Assembly (NCBI RefSeq): GCF_016446475.1
Contig: NZ_JAEHFP010000011.1
Span: forward strand, 1-60,499
Reading direction: 5' to 3'
Origin: Paracoccus binzhouensis
GTDB taxonomy: Bacteria; Pseudomonadota; Alphaproteobacteria; Rhodobacterales; Rhodobacteraceae
DNA length: 60,499 nt
The notes beneath the pieces were generated by a model. The model was not told where the DNA came from. It made no database searches and saw nothing but the letters and a program-made list of their open reading frames with translations. Each line of letters starts with the position of its first letter. The stretch's first letter is position 1. A program made the position numbers and the translations under genes. Shown in pieces: positions 43,526 through 52,343 of the stretch.

Positions 43526-44900
43526 TTCGCCCTGTTCCGACCAGCCGCGCCCGGCCCGCCGGCCTGGCGCTGCCCGGATGCGCCCGCCAAGCCGCATGGC
43601 CGCAGATCAGCCCGCGAAGCAGCGCCGCCAACTCGACCGAGGCCCGCACCCAATCGCCGCGCCAGATCGCTTGCGGCAGCGATACCGGCCCGGTCGCCGC
43701 GCTCAGCAGCAGCAAGCCCAGCAGCGGGGCGGCGGTCAAGCCAAGCTGGGCGCTCCAGCTTTTCTGCTGGGGCCGCAGGAAGGCCCAAGACGTGGCCAGC
43801 AGCCAGATGGAGAAGAAGTCTGCGATCTCGGCTTGCGGGCGGTCGGGCAGCGCCGCCGGGATCAGCCGGTTGGCCCGGAAATAACCGGTTGTCGCCAGCA
43901 CCCGCCCGGCGATGCCGCCGATATTCAGCCGCTGCACCAGTCGCAAACCCGGCGGCGGATGCTCGGCAAGGGCGTGTTTCGCGGCGCGTTTCGACACCCA
44001 CAGCAGCAGCCCGCTGCCGGTTATGGCCGTGCCCGCCAGCCCGGCGACGAAGAACAGCCAGCGCAGCCCGATGTCTGCGAAGCGCGCCCGGTGCAGCGAC
44101 CCCAGCGCATTGCCGAAGCGCGCGACGGCCGAGGCGCGGGGCTGGCCGGTCGCCTCGATCAGCCGCCCGTCGCGGCCATCGAAGCGCATCCGCTCGACGC
44201 CATTCGAGCCCGAGCCGCCATGCACCGTCACGACGCTGTTGCGGCGGGAAACCAGCACGATCTCGGGCATGCCGAGGTCGCGCTTCTCGATCAGGATGCG
44301 ACCGACGGGCATGGACCAGGTGGCCTCGGCTTGCACGATCAGCGGGGCGATCGCGGCCAACGGCGGCGGCGCGGGCGAGGCCGCGACCGACGCTTCGGCC
44401 GCCGGGCCGGGCGCGCGTGGATCGGGGCCCTGCGCGACCAGCGGCATCAGGGTGGCTGCGAACAGCACCCGCCCGGAGAAGGTGATCATCAAGTGATCGG
44501 GCAGCGCCAGCACTCCGGTCATGTTGTGCATGTCCAGCCAGGACCGCTGGCCCTTGCGCGGATGGAAAGTGAAGAATTCCTTGAAGATCTTCTTGTGGAT
44601 GATCACACCCGAGATGATGGCAATGAACATGGCCATGGTGGCGATGCCAACGATCCGGCGCGCGACCGCCCGGGGGCAGGCTGTGAAGCTCGCAATGGAA
44701 GCGATAGAGGAAATTGCCGCCGGAGGTCTCGCGCGGGTGCAGCAGCGCGCCGGTGGCGGCGTCGATATGCGCGGTGTTTGCCATGGCCCGGCCGCAGCGC
44801 TCGGCAGCACCGGCATCGGTCCGTGTCCGGCTGCGACAGCGACAAGATCATCCATCTCTACCGCGACGAAGACCCGCGGCCCGAGCGGCTGATCTCGGCA
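43526..44900 (-). pseudogene. PepSY-associated membrane protein (FoxB-like), frameshifted
   Basis: The long minus-strand frame has GFATMA-type helix MAMFIAIISGVIIHKKIFKE, FFTFHPRKGQRSWLDMHN, DHLMITFSGRVLF, a periplasmic PepSY part, GNALGSLHRARF and FVAGLAGTAITGSGLLLW. This is the DUF/PepSY_TM reductase-like protein of siderophore loci. The N-terminal piece (ANTAHIDAATGALLHPRE...NFLYRFHCEL) is in another frame, the shift lying in a C-run near 44686. The C-terminus is also shifted near 43570. Either decay or, for the C-run, a sequencing error. Confidence 0.75.
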
Positions 44901-44983
44901 TGTCCGAGCGGAATGTAGCAAAGCACATGGCCAAGGCGGTGGCGCGCTGCGCCGAAGCCCTGGAAGACCAGCGCAACCAGTGA
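44888..44983 (+). pseudogene. C-terminal tail of a FecI-type ECF sigma factor
   Basis: The frame reads AADLGMSERNVAKHMAKAVA followed by RCAEALEDQRNQ and a stop. This is the region-4 HTH of iron-starvation ECF sigma factors (IAxxLGxSxRxVxKHxAKAL). Everything upstream of region 4 is missing; the break is at about 44.88 kb, where the antisense PepSY remnant begins. The FecR-like frame starts 9 bases after the stop. Confidence 0.75.
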
Positions 44984-44992
44984 GGCCCGACC

Positions 44993-45360
44993 TTGGCAGC
45001 ACGCCACGATTCCCAGGCCCGCATCCGGGCCGAGGCCGCCGAGTGGATGGTGCGCCTGGTCGGCGATCCGGCCCTGAAGGACGACCCGGCCTGCCGCGAC
45101 TGGCTCGCGCGCGACCCGGCCCATGCGCGCGCCTTTTCCGACGCGAGGCGCGGCTGGGAGATCGCGGCCGAGGTCGGCGCCTCGGTCCGTGCCCCCGTGC
45201 CGCAAAGGCGCCGGTTCCGCCGGCCTCTGGCGGCCGGGCTGGGCCTTGCCACAGTGGCCCTGGCCGGGTTGTGGCTGAACACCGTGCGCCCCGACCTGCT
45301 GGAGCGCATGACGGCCGATCACGTCACCGCGCCCGGCCCGGTGCAGGTGCTGGTGCTGTC
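44993..45360 (+). pseudogene. FecR N-terminal remnant
   Basis: From a TTG at 44993: QARIRAEAAEWMVRLVGDPA, DDPACRDWLARDPAHARAFSDARRGW (the DUF4880 domain of FecR), a single membrane helix LAAGLGLATVALAGLWL, then TAPGPVQVLVL, the beginning of the FecR domain. The frame then runs without a stop into TonB-receptor sequence, so the periplasmic FecR domain is deleted. FecR normally relays the receptor signal to the sigma factor. Confidence 0.75.
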
Positions 45361-45742
45361 ATCACCCGCCCGGTGCCGGAAAGCTATTCGAGAACGGCTG
45401 GACCTTGGCCTGACCGCCGGCGATGGCAGCACGACGCAGGCCGGCTTTGCGTTGGGAGGACCGCTGCTTTGCGACCGGCTGGGGCTGCTGCTCTATGGCG
45501 CCCGGATCGGCTGGCACGACACCGATGCCGGCAGCCGCACGCCCCGCCCGGGCTTCGGCGAAATGCGCAACCGCGACGTCAGCCCGACGCATCGCCTGCG
45601 TTGGAGCGCGGCCGAGACGGTCTCGTTCCTGCGGTGTGAGCGCACCGATTTCCATATCGGCAGCGACAGCGGGAACGTGCGGGTTGGCAGCGACGATCCC
45701 CGGCCACGGCGGCTGTCCCTGGTCTTGAACGCGGCATTCTGA
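45361..45742 (+). pseudogene. Internal fragment of a TonB-dependent receptor
   Basis: Across three frames the sequence gives VITRPVPESY, LFENGWTLA, and then QAGFALGGPL, DRLGLLLYGARIGWHDTDAGSR, FGEMRNRDVS and LRWSAAETVSF. These are the end of the plug domain (VxNIITRxVP) and the first beta strands of a catecholate/ferrichrome-type receptor. Plug start and most of the barrel are missing. The fusion to fecR indicates a deletion spanning the fecR 3' end and receptor 5' end. Confidence 0.65.
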
Positions 45743-46574
45743 ACTGTGATTCTGCAAGGTCCGTTGTTGCTGTCGGGATCGAGCGCCCGCATGCGCGATG
45801 GCATCAGCGCAGCGCTCGGCTGTCCCGCGATTGCCGGAGATCCGGTGCAGGACAGCTTCCTGCTTCCTGCGGCTTTCAGGCCGCGCCGCCGGGTGGAGCG
45901 GCGATGTCGGCAGCTATCTGAACCGCCGTGGCAGGAGCGCGGCGATCGATCGCATCCGGGCCGAGAACGCCGGCTGGCCGGAATAGACCAGTTCCTCAGC
46001 CACCGCCGGAGCTTCCGACAGGATGTCCAGTCAGCCGGAAGGATGGACATGTTCATGTTCGCTGCTCAGGCTTTCCGGGATGGTCCGGCGACTGACGCCG
46101 TGGAAGCCATCGCAACCGGTGACATGGACGCTGTCGATGCGCAGCCCCGGCCCTGGTGGATGAAGGAGACACAGGACACGTCGCTGTCGGCGCCATGGAG
46201 CTCCCCCTCCTCGCTCTGGTGGGAGACAGGCGCCCCGAACCGGTGCAGCGTCTGAAGGTCGTGGGTGATCTCGGTTGGCCATGGATCATCATCGGGTTGC
46301 CGGTCAGCTGCTTGAAGTCGACCTGCACCGCCGTGCCATGGAAAGCGATGAAAGTGCCGCCATGGACGAAACCTTCAGCATCCATGAGGGCACCGGCGCC
46401 GGCCTCGCGCAGGATAATGTCACACAAGCCCTGCTCCGGCGCCCCGGACGCGAAGACATGCACGCCCAGGCCGTGCCCGATCCTCTACGAAACCAACATG
46501 CGCCCGACATCGGCAAGGCCGCGGCCCGGAAGATGACGCGAGCCGTCCCCGAAATCCTGAATGCCGATCAGGGA
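45743..46574. other. 830 bp without a recognisable gene
   Basis: Frames on both strands are open for up to 169 codons, but none is a known family and they conflict. One minus-strand stretch (46463 downwards, LCDIILREAGAGALMDAEGF then GGTFIAFHGTAVQVDFKQL) looks protein-like in composition. I could not assign it. It may be another truncated gene, given the decayed genes just to the left. Confidence 0.4.
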
Positions 46575-48062
46575 TCAAATACTCTGTTTCAGCGCATGCT
46601 TCATCACCTTGCCCGATCCGGTGCGGGGCAGGCTTTCGACAATGCGGAACTGCTTGGGCACCTTGTAGCGGGCGATCAGGCGCTGGCAATGCGCGGTCAG
46701 CTCATCGGGGGTCGGGGTGGCGCCGGGCGCGGGCACGATGAAGGCGCAGCCGACCTCGCCCCAGCGCGCATCGGGAATGCCGATCACGGCGACCTCGCGC
46801 ACGGCGGCATGTTCGACCAGCGCGGCCTCGACCTCGACCGGATAGACGTTCTCGCCGCCCGAGATGAACATGTCCTTCTTGCGGTCGGCGATGCTGATGA
46901 AACCGTCGGCGTCGCGGATGCCGATGTCGCCGGTGCGGATCCAGCCGTCGGGAGTAAAGGCGCGGTCGCGTTCCTCGGGACGGTTCCAGTAGCCGGGGAT
47001 GACGTTCAGGCCGAAGACCAGGATCTCGCCCGCGGTGCCGTCGCGCACGTCGCGATCCGCCTCATCGACCAGCCGCACCGTGGTCAGCGGTCCGGGCAGG
47101 CCGACGGCGCCGGCCTTGTCGCGGATCAGGTCGGGGTTCAGCGGCATGCCCAGCGTGGTCCCCGTCTCGGTCATGCCATAGCCGTCGACCATGCGCACGC
47201 CCTGGTCCAGCCACCAGCGGATATGCGCGGGCGGGTTCGGCGCGCCGCCGGTGAACAGCGCCTTGAGCCGGGTCCAGCGGCCGGGGGCGAAGTTCGGCGC
47301 ATGACGCAGCGCCTCGGCCATCTGCGGCACGCAGAAATAATGCGTCACCGCCAGTTCGGCATCGCCCAGCCGGTCGTTGGTGCGTTCCGCGTCGAAACCG
47401 GGCGAGACGAGGATCGTGCCGCCCCGCAAAAGCGGCGGCCAGATCTGCGTGACGATGCCGATGACATGGAACATCGGGCTGTCGCAGAGGAACACGGCGC
47501 CGGTGTCCACCTCGCCCAGGACGTTGAAGTTCACCGCCGTCGCCAGCAGGAATTGCGATGTCAGCATCGCCCCCTTGGGCGTCCCGGATGTGCCCGACGT
47601 GTACAGGATGATGCAGCAGTCCAGCCCCGAATGCGGCGGGCAGCGCGGCGCGGGCTGCGCCGCGTCCAGGGCTGCGGAAAATTCCGCCATGGTCGTCGCC
47701 ACGCAGCCCGGCGGCAGGTCCGGCAGCTCCTGGTCGGCGACCAGCAGGCGCGGCGTGCAGTCCAGCATCAGCCGCGCCAGCTCTGGCAGCGACAGCCGCC
47801 AGTTCAGCGGCACGAAGATCGCGCCGATGCGCATCAGCGCCTGTTGCAGGACGACCTGGTGCACACTGTTGCGGGCCAGCGCCGCCACCCGATCCCCCCG
47901 GGTGACGCCGGCCGCGGCCAGGACGGCGACGGCACGCTGGATGTCCCGGTCCAGCTGCCGGAACGTCCAGCGACGCCCGGCCTGCAGGTCGACGGCCGCC
48001 TCGGCCTGCGGCCGCAGCCGCGCATGCAGCGCCACCGGATCGGGCGAGATGAAATCGAGCAT
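46575..48062 (-). CDS. fcs: Feruloyl/hydroxycinnamoyl-CoA synthetase
   Basis: The 495-residue AMP-forming acyl-CoA ligase has P-loop YTSGTSGTPKGAML near residue 155, the VDGYGMTETGTT motif near residue 290, WIRTGDIG near residue 375 and the catalytic lysine in RTGSGKVMKHAL at the C-terminus. Context fixes the role: it is followed by hydroxycinnamoyl-CoA hydratase/lyase and vanillin dehydrogenase genes. It should activate ferulate, p-coumarate or caffeate to the CoA thioester. The start is preceded by GGGAGGAGG. Last gene of the minus-strand operon. Confidence 0.88.
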   Translation of the reverse strand: MLDFISPDPVALHARLRPQAEAAVDLQAGRRWTFRQLDRDIQRAVAVLAAAGVTRGDRVAALARNSVHQVVLQQALMRIGAIFVPLNWRLSLPELARLMLDCTPRLLVADQELPDLPPGCVATTMAEFSAALDAAQPAPRCPPHSGLDCCIILYTSGTSGTPKGAMLTSQFLLATAVNFNVLGEVDTGAVFLCDSPMFHVIGIVTQIWPPLLRGGTILVSPGFDAERTNDRLGDAELAVTHYFCVPQMAEALRHAPNFAPGRWTRLKALFTGGAPNPPAHIRWWLDQGVRMVDGYGMTETGTTLGMPLNPDLIRDKAGAVGLPGPLTTVRLVDEADRDVRDGTAGEILVFGLNVIPGYWNRPEERDRAFTPDGWIRTGDIGIRDADGFISIADRKKDMFISGGENVYPVEVEAALVEHAAVREVAVIGIPDARWGEVGCAFIVPAPGATPTPDELTAHCQRLIARYKVPKQFRIVESLPRTGSGKVMKHALKQSI

Positions 48063-48086
48063 GGTGTCCTCCTCCCTTGCCCGGGA

Positions 48087-48914
48087 TCAGCCCTGCCGGC
48101 TCTTGTCATAGGCGCCAAGGCCGGGCTTGTAGCTCTTTTCGTCGATGAACTGGCGGATGCCTTCCTTGCGGCCCGCGTTGTCGTAGGAATTGGCCGCCTC
48201 CTGGGCGCGGACCAGGTAATCCTCGGCATCGTCGTAACTCATCAGGCCGACGCGCCGCACGGCATCCTTGGTCGCCTTCAGCGCGACCGGGTTCTTCTCC
48301 AGCAGGATATTCGCGACCTGGATCACCCGCTCCTTGAGCTGGGCCAGGGGCAGGGATTCGTTGACCAGCCCCCAGTCGGCAGCGGTCTTGCCGTCGATCG
48401 GCTCGCCCAGCATGGCGTGATACATCGCCTTGCGGAAGGGCAGCAGTTCGACCGCCACCTTGGTTGCGCCGCCACCGGGCAGGATGCCCCAGTTGATTTC
48501 CGACAGGCCGAACTTCGCCTCGTCCGCGCAGAAGGCCAGGTCGCAGGCGAACAGCGGGCCATAGCCGCCGCCGAAGCACCAGCCGTTGACCATGGCGATG
48601 GTCGGCTTCTGATACCAGCGCAGCCGCCGCCACCAGCCATAGCTCTCGCGCTGCGCCTTGCGGGTGCCTTTCAGGCCCTGCGCCTCGGTCTCGCGGAAAT
48701 ATTCCTTGAGATCCATGCCGGCGGTCCAGGCCGAGCCCTCGCCGGTCAGCACCAGCACGCCGACATCGTCGCGGAATTCCAGCTCGTCCAGCGCCTCCAT
48801 CATGGCGCGGTTCAGGGTGGGGGACATGGCGTTGCGCTTCTCGGGGCGGTTGAAGCGCAGCCAAGCGACGCCGTCCTGGACGTCGTGGGCGACGGTGTCG
48901 TGATCGTTTGCCAT
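48087..48914 (-). CDS. ech: p-Hydroxycinnamoyl-CoA hydratase/lyase
   Basis: The 275-residue crotonase-family enzyme hydrates feruloyl-CoA and splits it to vanillin and acetyl-CoA. Family markers are VAWLRFNRPEKRNAMSPTLN near residue 15, GEGSAWTAGMDLKEYFRE near residue 65, the WWRRLRWYQKPTIAMVNGWCFGGGY stretch near residue 105 (specific to this lyase group) and FGLSEINWGILPGGGATK with the catalytic Glu. The start at 48914 (MANDHDTV) has GAAAGGA upstream; the frame is open further but without similarity. Confidence 0.95.
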   Translation of the reverse strand: MANDHDTVAHDVQDGVAWLRFNRPEKRNAMSPTLNRAMMEALDELEFRDDVGVLVLTGEGSAWTAGMDLKEYFRETEAQGLKGTRKAQRESYGWWRRLRWYQKPTIAMVNGWCFGGGYGPLFACDLAFCADEAKFGLSEINWGILPGGGATKVAVELLPFRKAMYHAMLGEPIDGKTAADWGLVNESLPLAQLKERVIQVANILLEKNPVALKATKDAVRRVGLMSYDDAEDYLVRAQEAANSYDNAGRKEGIRQFIDEKSYKPGLGAYDKSRQG

Positions 48915-49000
48915 TTCGGGGATCCTTTCGGGATGTGTCACGCCGGGCCGCGCCGAAGGGTTCGGCGCGCGCATCGCGGCAGGATGGGGGGGTGAAGGTC

Positions 49001-50452
49001 TTACAGCGGGTAGTGGCCCGGCTGGGTCTCGATGGTGATCCAGCGCAGTTCGGTGAATTCGGCGATGCCGGCCTTGCCGCCGAAACGGCCATAGCCCGAG
49101 TCCCTGGTGCCGCCGAAGGGCATCTGCGCCTCGTCATGCACGGTCGGGCCGTTGATATGGCAGATGCCGGATTTGATCTGGCGCGCGACCGTCATGGCGC
49201 GGGCCACGTCTTTCGAGAACACCGCCGCCGACAGGCCGTATTCGGTGGCATTGGCAAGGCGGATGGCGTCCTCCTCGTCCCGCGCGCGGAAGATCGCGAC
49301 CACGGGGCCGAAACTCTCCTCGGTGGCAATGCGCATCGTCTCGGTCACGCGGTCCACCACCTGCGCCGGCATCAGCACACCCTCGGCGGCGCCGGCGGAA
49401 TGGATCTCGGCACCCTTGCCGCGCGCATCCTCGATCAGCGCCGTGACCTTTTCCACGGTATGGGCATCGACCACGGCACCCAGCGGCGCCTTGCCGTCGC
49501 GCGGATCGCCGGCCTTCAACACGGCGGCGCGGGTGGTGAAGCGGGCCACGAACTCATCGGCGATCTCGGGCGCCAGGATGATGCGCTCGGTCGACATGCA
49601 GATCTGGCCCTGATTGAAGAAGGCGCCGAAGATGGCGGCCTTCACCGCCTCGTCCAGATCGGCGTCCTTCAGCACCAGGAACGGCGCCTTGCCGCCCAGC
49701 TCCAGCAGGCAGGGCTTCAGCTGCCGCGCCGCCCGTTCGGCGATGATCCGGCCGACCTTGGTCGAGCCGGTGAAATTGATGCGCCGCACCGCCGGGTGAT
49801 CGACCAGCGCACCGACGATCTCGCCCGCATCTTCGGGGGCGTTGGTGACCAGGCTGACCAGACCGGCGGGCAGGCCGCCCTCATCCAGCGCTTCGACGAT
49901 CAGCCCGTGGGTGCGCGGGCAGATTTCCGAGGCCTTGAACACCACGGCATTGCCGCAGGCCAAGGGCGTCGCCAGCGCCCGCACGCCCAGGATCACCGGT
50001 GCGTTCCAAGGGGCGATGCCCAGGCAGACGCCGGCCGGCTCGCGGATCGCCATCGCCATGCAGCCCGGCTTGTCCGAGGGAATGACCTCGCCCGCGACCT
50101 GGGTGGTCAGGGCGGCGGCCTCGCGCAGCATGGACGCAGCGATCATCACGTTGAACCGCGCCCAGGGCTCGGTCGTGCCGGTTTCATCGGCCATGGCAGC
50201 GACGAAGGCATCGCCCTTGGCAGCCAGCGCATCGGCGGCCTTCAACAGCGCCGCACGCCGGGCATTCGGACCCAGCGCGGCCCAGGCCGGAAAGGCCGCG
50301 GCGGCGGCATCGGCGGCGGCAATTGCATCGGCCACGCTGGCGGCCGGGGCCTCGCTGGCCACCGCGCCGGTGATCGGGTTCAGCCGGCGGAACGTGCGGC
50401 CGTCCGAGGCGACACGGTCGGCGCCCGCGATCTTCATGCTGACGAAACTCAT
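49001..50452 (-). CDS. vdh: Vanillin/aryl-aldehyde dehydrogenase
   Basis: The 483-residue NAD(P)-dependent aldehyde dehydrogenase oxidises vanillin, 4-hydroxybenzaldehyde or similar to the acid. Motifs: PWNAPVILGVRA near residue 150, FTGSTKVGRIIAERA near residue 225, catalytic Glu in LELGGKAP near residue 250 and catalytic Cys in NQGQICMSTER near residue 285. The start at 50452 (MSFVSMKIAG) is preceded by GGAGGAGG. First gene of the fcs operon, divergent from the MarR gene. Confidence 0.92.
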   Translation of the reverse strand: MSFVSMKIAGADRVASDGRTFRRLNPITGAVASEAPAASVADAIAAADAAAAAFPAWAALGPNARRAALLKAADALAAKGDAFVAAMADETGTTEPWARFNVMIAASMLREAAALTTQVAGEVIPSDKPGCMAMAIREPAGVCLGIAPWNAPVILGVRALATPLACGNAVVFKASEICPRTHGLIVEALDEGGLPAGLVSLVTNAPEDAGEIVGALVDHPAVRRINFTGSTKVGRIIAERAARQLKPCLLELGGKAPFLVLKDADLDEAVKAAIFGAFFNQGQICMSTERIILAPEIADEFVARFTTRAAVLKAGDPRDGKAPLGAVVDAHTVEKVTALIEDARGKGAEIHSAGAAEGVLMPAQVVDRVTETMRIATEESFGPVVAIFRARDEEDAIRLANATEYGLSAAVFSKDVARAMTVARQIKSGICHINGPTVHDEAQMPFGGTRDSGYGRFGGKAGIAEFTELRWITIETQPGHYPL

Positions 50453-50511
50453 GCTTTTCCTCCTCCAGGGCATGGCCGGCAGCGTGAACCGAATCGCACG
50501 CCAAGCCAACT

Positions 50512-50526
50512 GCTATGTAACATAGC
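50512..50526. promoter_or_regulatory. Operator 1 for the MarR-family regulator
   Basis: GCTATGTAACATAGC is a 15-bp palindrome with perfect 7-bp arms GCTATGT and ACATAGC around a central A. It lies 60 bp upstream of the vdh start and 66 bp upstream of the marR start. Together with operator 2 it forms a paired site in the divergent promoter. Confidence 0.8.
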
Positions 50527-50534
50527 GATTGACT

Positions 50535-50549
50535 GTTATGTTGCATAGC
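50535..50549. promoter_or_regulatory. Operator 2 for the MarR-family regulator
   Basis: GTTATGTTGCATAGC matches operator 1 at 12 of 15 positions and keeps the ATG(T/C)-CAT symmetry. The centres of the two sites are 23 bp apart, about two helical turns, so two dimers could bind the same DNA face and block both divergent promoters. Confidence 0.75.
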
Positions 50550-50591
50550 ATTATTTTCGGCCCTATCGAATGCACCCCGCTGGAGGCAGGC

Positions 50592-51068
50592 ATGTCCGGA
50601 GAATCCTTGAAGAAAGCGCAGGAAACCGGGGCCGAATCGCCCCTGCAGCTGCGCGACCTGATCGGCTATCACCTGAAGCGCGCCTCGGCCTGGGATCTGC
50701 ATGGCGCCAATGCCGCGCTGGAGGCCGCGGGGCTGCGCACCGTGTCGATGAGCGTGCTGCTGACCATCACCGAAAACCCCGGCGTCAGCGCGGCCGAGAT
50801 CTGCCGCATCCTGCGCATGCAGCGCGCCAATATCGTGGCGGTGCTGGCGGAACTGGAATCGCGCGGGCTGTTCCTGCGTGAGGCCGATCCCGGCGACAAC
50901 CGCATCCAGCGGCTGTTCCCGACCGCCAAGGGACGCGAAGAGGCACAGCACATGCTGAGCCTGATCGGCGCGCATGAAGAGAAGATGCTGGCCGGCCTGA
51001 CCCTGGCCGAGCGAGACGAATTGCGCCGCATGCTGGCCATCATCTGGAGAGAGGACGGCGAGGGCTAG
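50592..51068 (+). CDS. MarR-family regulator of hydroxycinnamate catabolism
   Basis: The 158-residue winged-helix regulator has helices and recognition region VSAAEICRILRMQRANIVAVLAELESRGLFLREADPGDNRIQRLFPTAKG-like in residues 60-115, ending in a dimerisation helix. The start at 50592 follows TGGAGG; the longer frame would begin inside operator 2. Being divergent from vdh-ech-fcs, it is likely the repressor relieved by hydroxycinnamoyl-CoA thioesters, as known for FerR/CouR/HcaR-type MarR proteins. The effector is inferred. Confidence 0.88.
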   Translation: MSGESLKKAQETGAESPLQLRDLIGYHLKRASAWDLHGANAALEAAGLRTVSMSVLLTITENPGVSAAEICRILRMQRANIVAVLAELESRGLFLREADPGDNRIQRLFPTAKGREEAQHMLSLIGAHEEKMLAGLTLAERDELRRMLAIIWREDGEG

Positions 51069-51121
51069 GCCCCCGCCGCATCATTCGCGGGGAGAAGAGG
51101 CCCCGCCCAAGGGAGGAATCC

Positions 51122-52330
51122 ATGCAGACCATCACTGACCACCGCCACGGCGGGGGGCGGGCGCTGACGCTTGCCTTTCTGGCCGCCGTCATCGAGGGCT
51201 TCGACCTGCAGGCCGCCGGCGTCGCCGTGCCGAAGCTGGCCCCGGCCTTCGGCCTGACGCCGCAGCAGATCGGGCTGTTCTTTTCCTCGGCCACCTTCGG
51301 GCTGATCTTCGGCGCGCTGGCCGGCGGGCGCATCGCCGATGCCTGGGGCCGGCGCACCGGGCTGGTGATCGCGCTGGTGGCCTTTGGCGTCTTTTCCATC
51401 GCCACCGCCTATACCGCCACTTTCGAGCAATTGGTCGCGATGCGCTTCCTGACCGGCGTCGGCCTGGGCGGGGCGCTGCCGAACCTGGTCAACATCGCTG
51501 CGGAATCGACCGATCCGGCCAATCGCGGCAAGGCGGTCTCGATCATGTATGCCGGCATTCCCCTGGGCGGGGCCATCGCCAGCGGCGTGTCGATGCTGGG
51601 CCTGCACGGCGGCGACTGGCACACGATCTTCCTGGTCGGAGGCATCCTACCGCTGGTCCTGGGGCCCCTCGTGCAGTTCATGCTGCCACCGCTGGCAGTG
51701 GTGAAGGCCGAGACGAAATCCGCCACCGGCGCGCTGTCGCAGGTCTTCGCGCCGGGCACGCTGGCCACCACGGCGGCGCTGTGGCTGTCCTTCTTCCTGG
51801 GTCTGCTGGTCGTCTATCTGCTGCTGAACTGGATGCCGCAGCTGCTGGTGTCGCGCGGGCTGGAGCGTTCCGAAGCCTCGACCGTGCAGATCCTGTTCAA
51901 TGTCGGCGGCGTCCTGGGCAGCCTGATCGGCGGCCGCATGCTGGACCGCGCCCGGCCTGTCGGCCCAGTGGCGCTGTGCTTTGCCGCCGCGGCCGCCGCG
52001 CTGCTGATGCTGGCGATGCTGCCGGCGAACCTGGCGCTGATGCTGGTCGGCGGCATGCTGGTCGGGGGCGCGATCCTCTGCGTGCAGGCGATCCTCTATG
52101 GCATCGCGCCGCAATGCTACCCGTTCGAGATCCGGGGGACCGGCGTCGGCACCGCGGTCGCCGTCGGCCGGCTGGGCTCTATCGCCGGGCCGCTGCTGGC
52201 GGGTGCGCTGGTGGCTGCGGGCTTCACGCCCTCGGACGTGATGGTGGCGCTGGTGCCGATCACCCTGGCCGCCGGCCTGACCACGGTGGTGCTGCTGACA
52301 CGCCGCCGGACCGCCGCAAAGCCGGCCTGA
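51122..52330 (+). CDS. Aromatic acid:H+ symporter, MFS (AAHS-like)
   Basis: The 402-residue MFS permease has about 12 helices. It has the AAHS helix-1 motif VIEGFDLQAAGVAVPKLAP near residue 22 and the motif A loop GGRIADAWGRRTGLVIAL near residue 75, with the matching GGRMLDRARPVG in the second half. The family imports 4-hydroxybenzoate, vanillate, ferulate and similar acids. The position after the marR gene fits uptake of hydroxycinnamates. Ribosome site AGGGAGGA. It overlaps no neighbour but is 13 bp from the amidohydrolase gene. Confidence 0.88.
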   Translation: MQTITDHRHGGGRALTLAFLAAVIEGFDLQAAGVAVPKLAPAFGLTPQQIGLFFSSATFGLIFGALAGGRIADAWGRRTGLVIALVAFGVFSIATAYTATFEQLVAMRFLTGVGLGGALPNLVNIAAESTDPANRGKAVSIMYAGIPLGGAIASGVSMLGLHGGDWHTIFLVGGILPLVLGPLVQFMLPPLAVVKAETKSATGALSQVFAPGTLATTAALWLSFFLGLLVVYLLLNWMPQLLVSRGLERSEASTVQILFNVGGVLGSLIGGRMLDRARPVGPVALCFAAAAAALLMLAMLPANLALMLVGGMLVGGAILCVQAILYGIAPQCYPFEIRGTGVGTAVAVGRLGSIAGPLLAGALVAAGFTPSDVMVALVPITLAAGLTTVVLLTRRRTAAKPA

Positions 52331-52343
52331 AGCGGAGCTTGCC

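Noticed and set aside
46275..48995. 906-codon plus-strand frame
   Set aside because: It is antisense to fcs and ech, both strongly supported by catalytic motifs.
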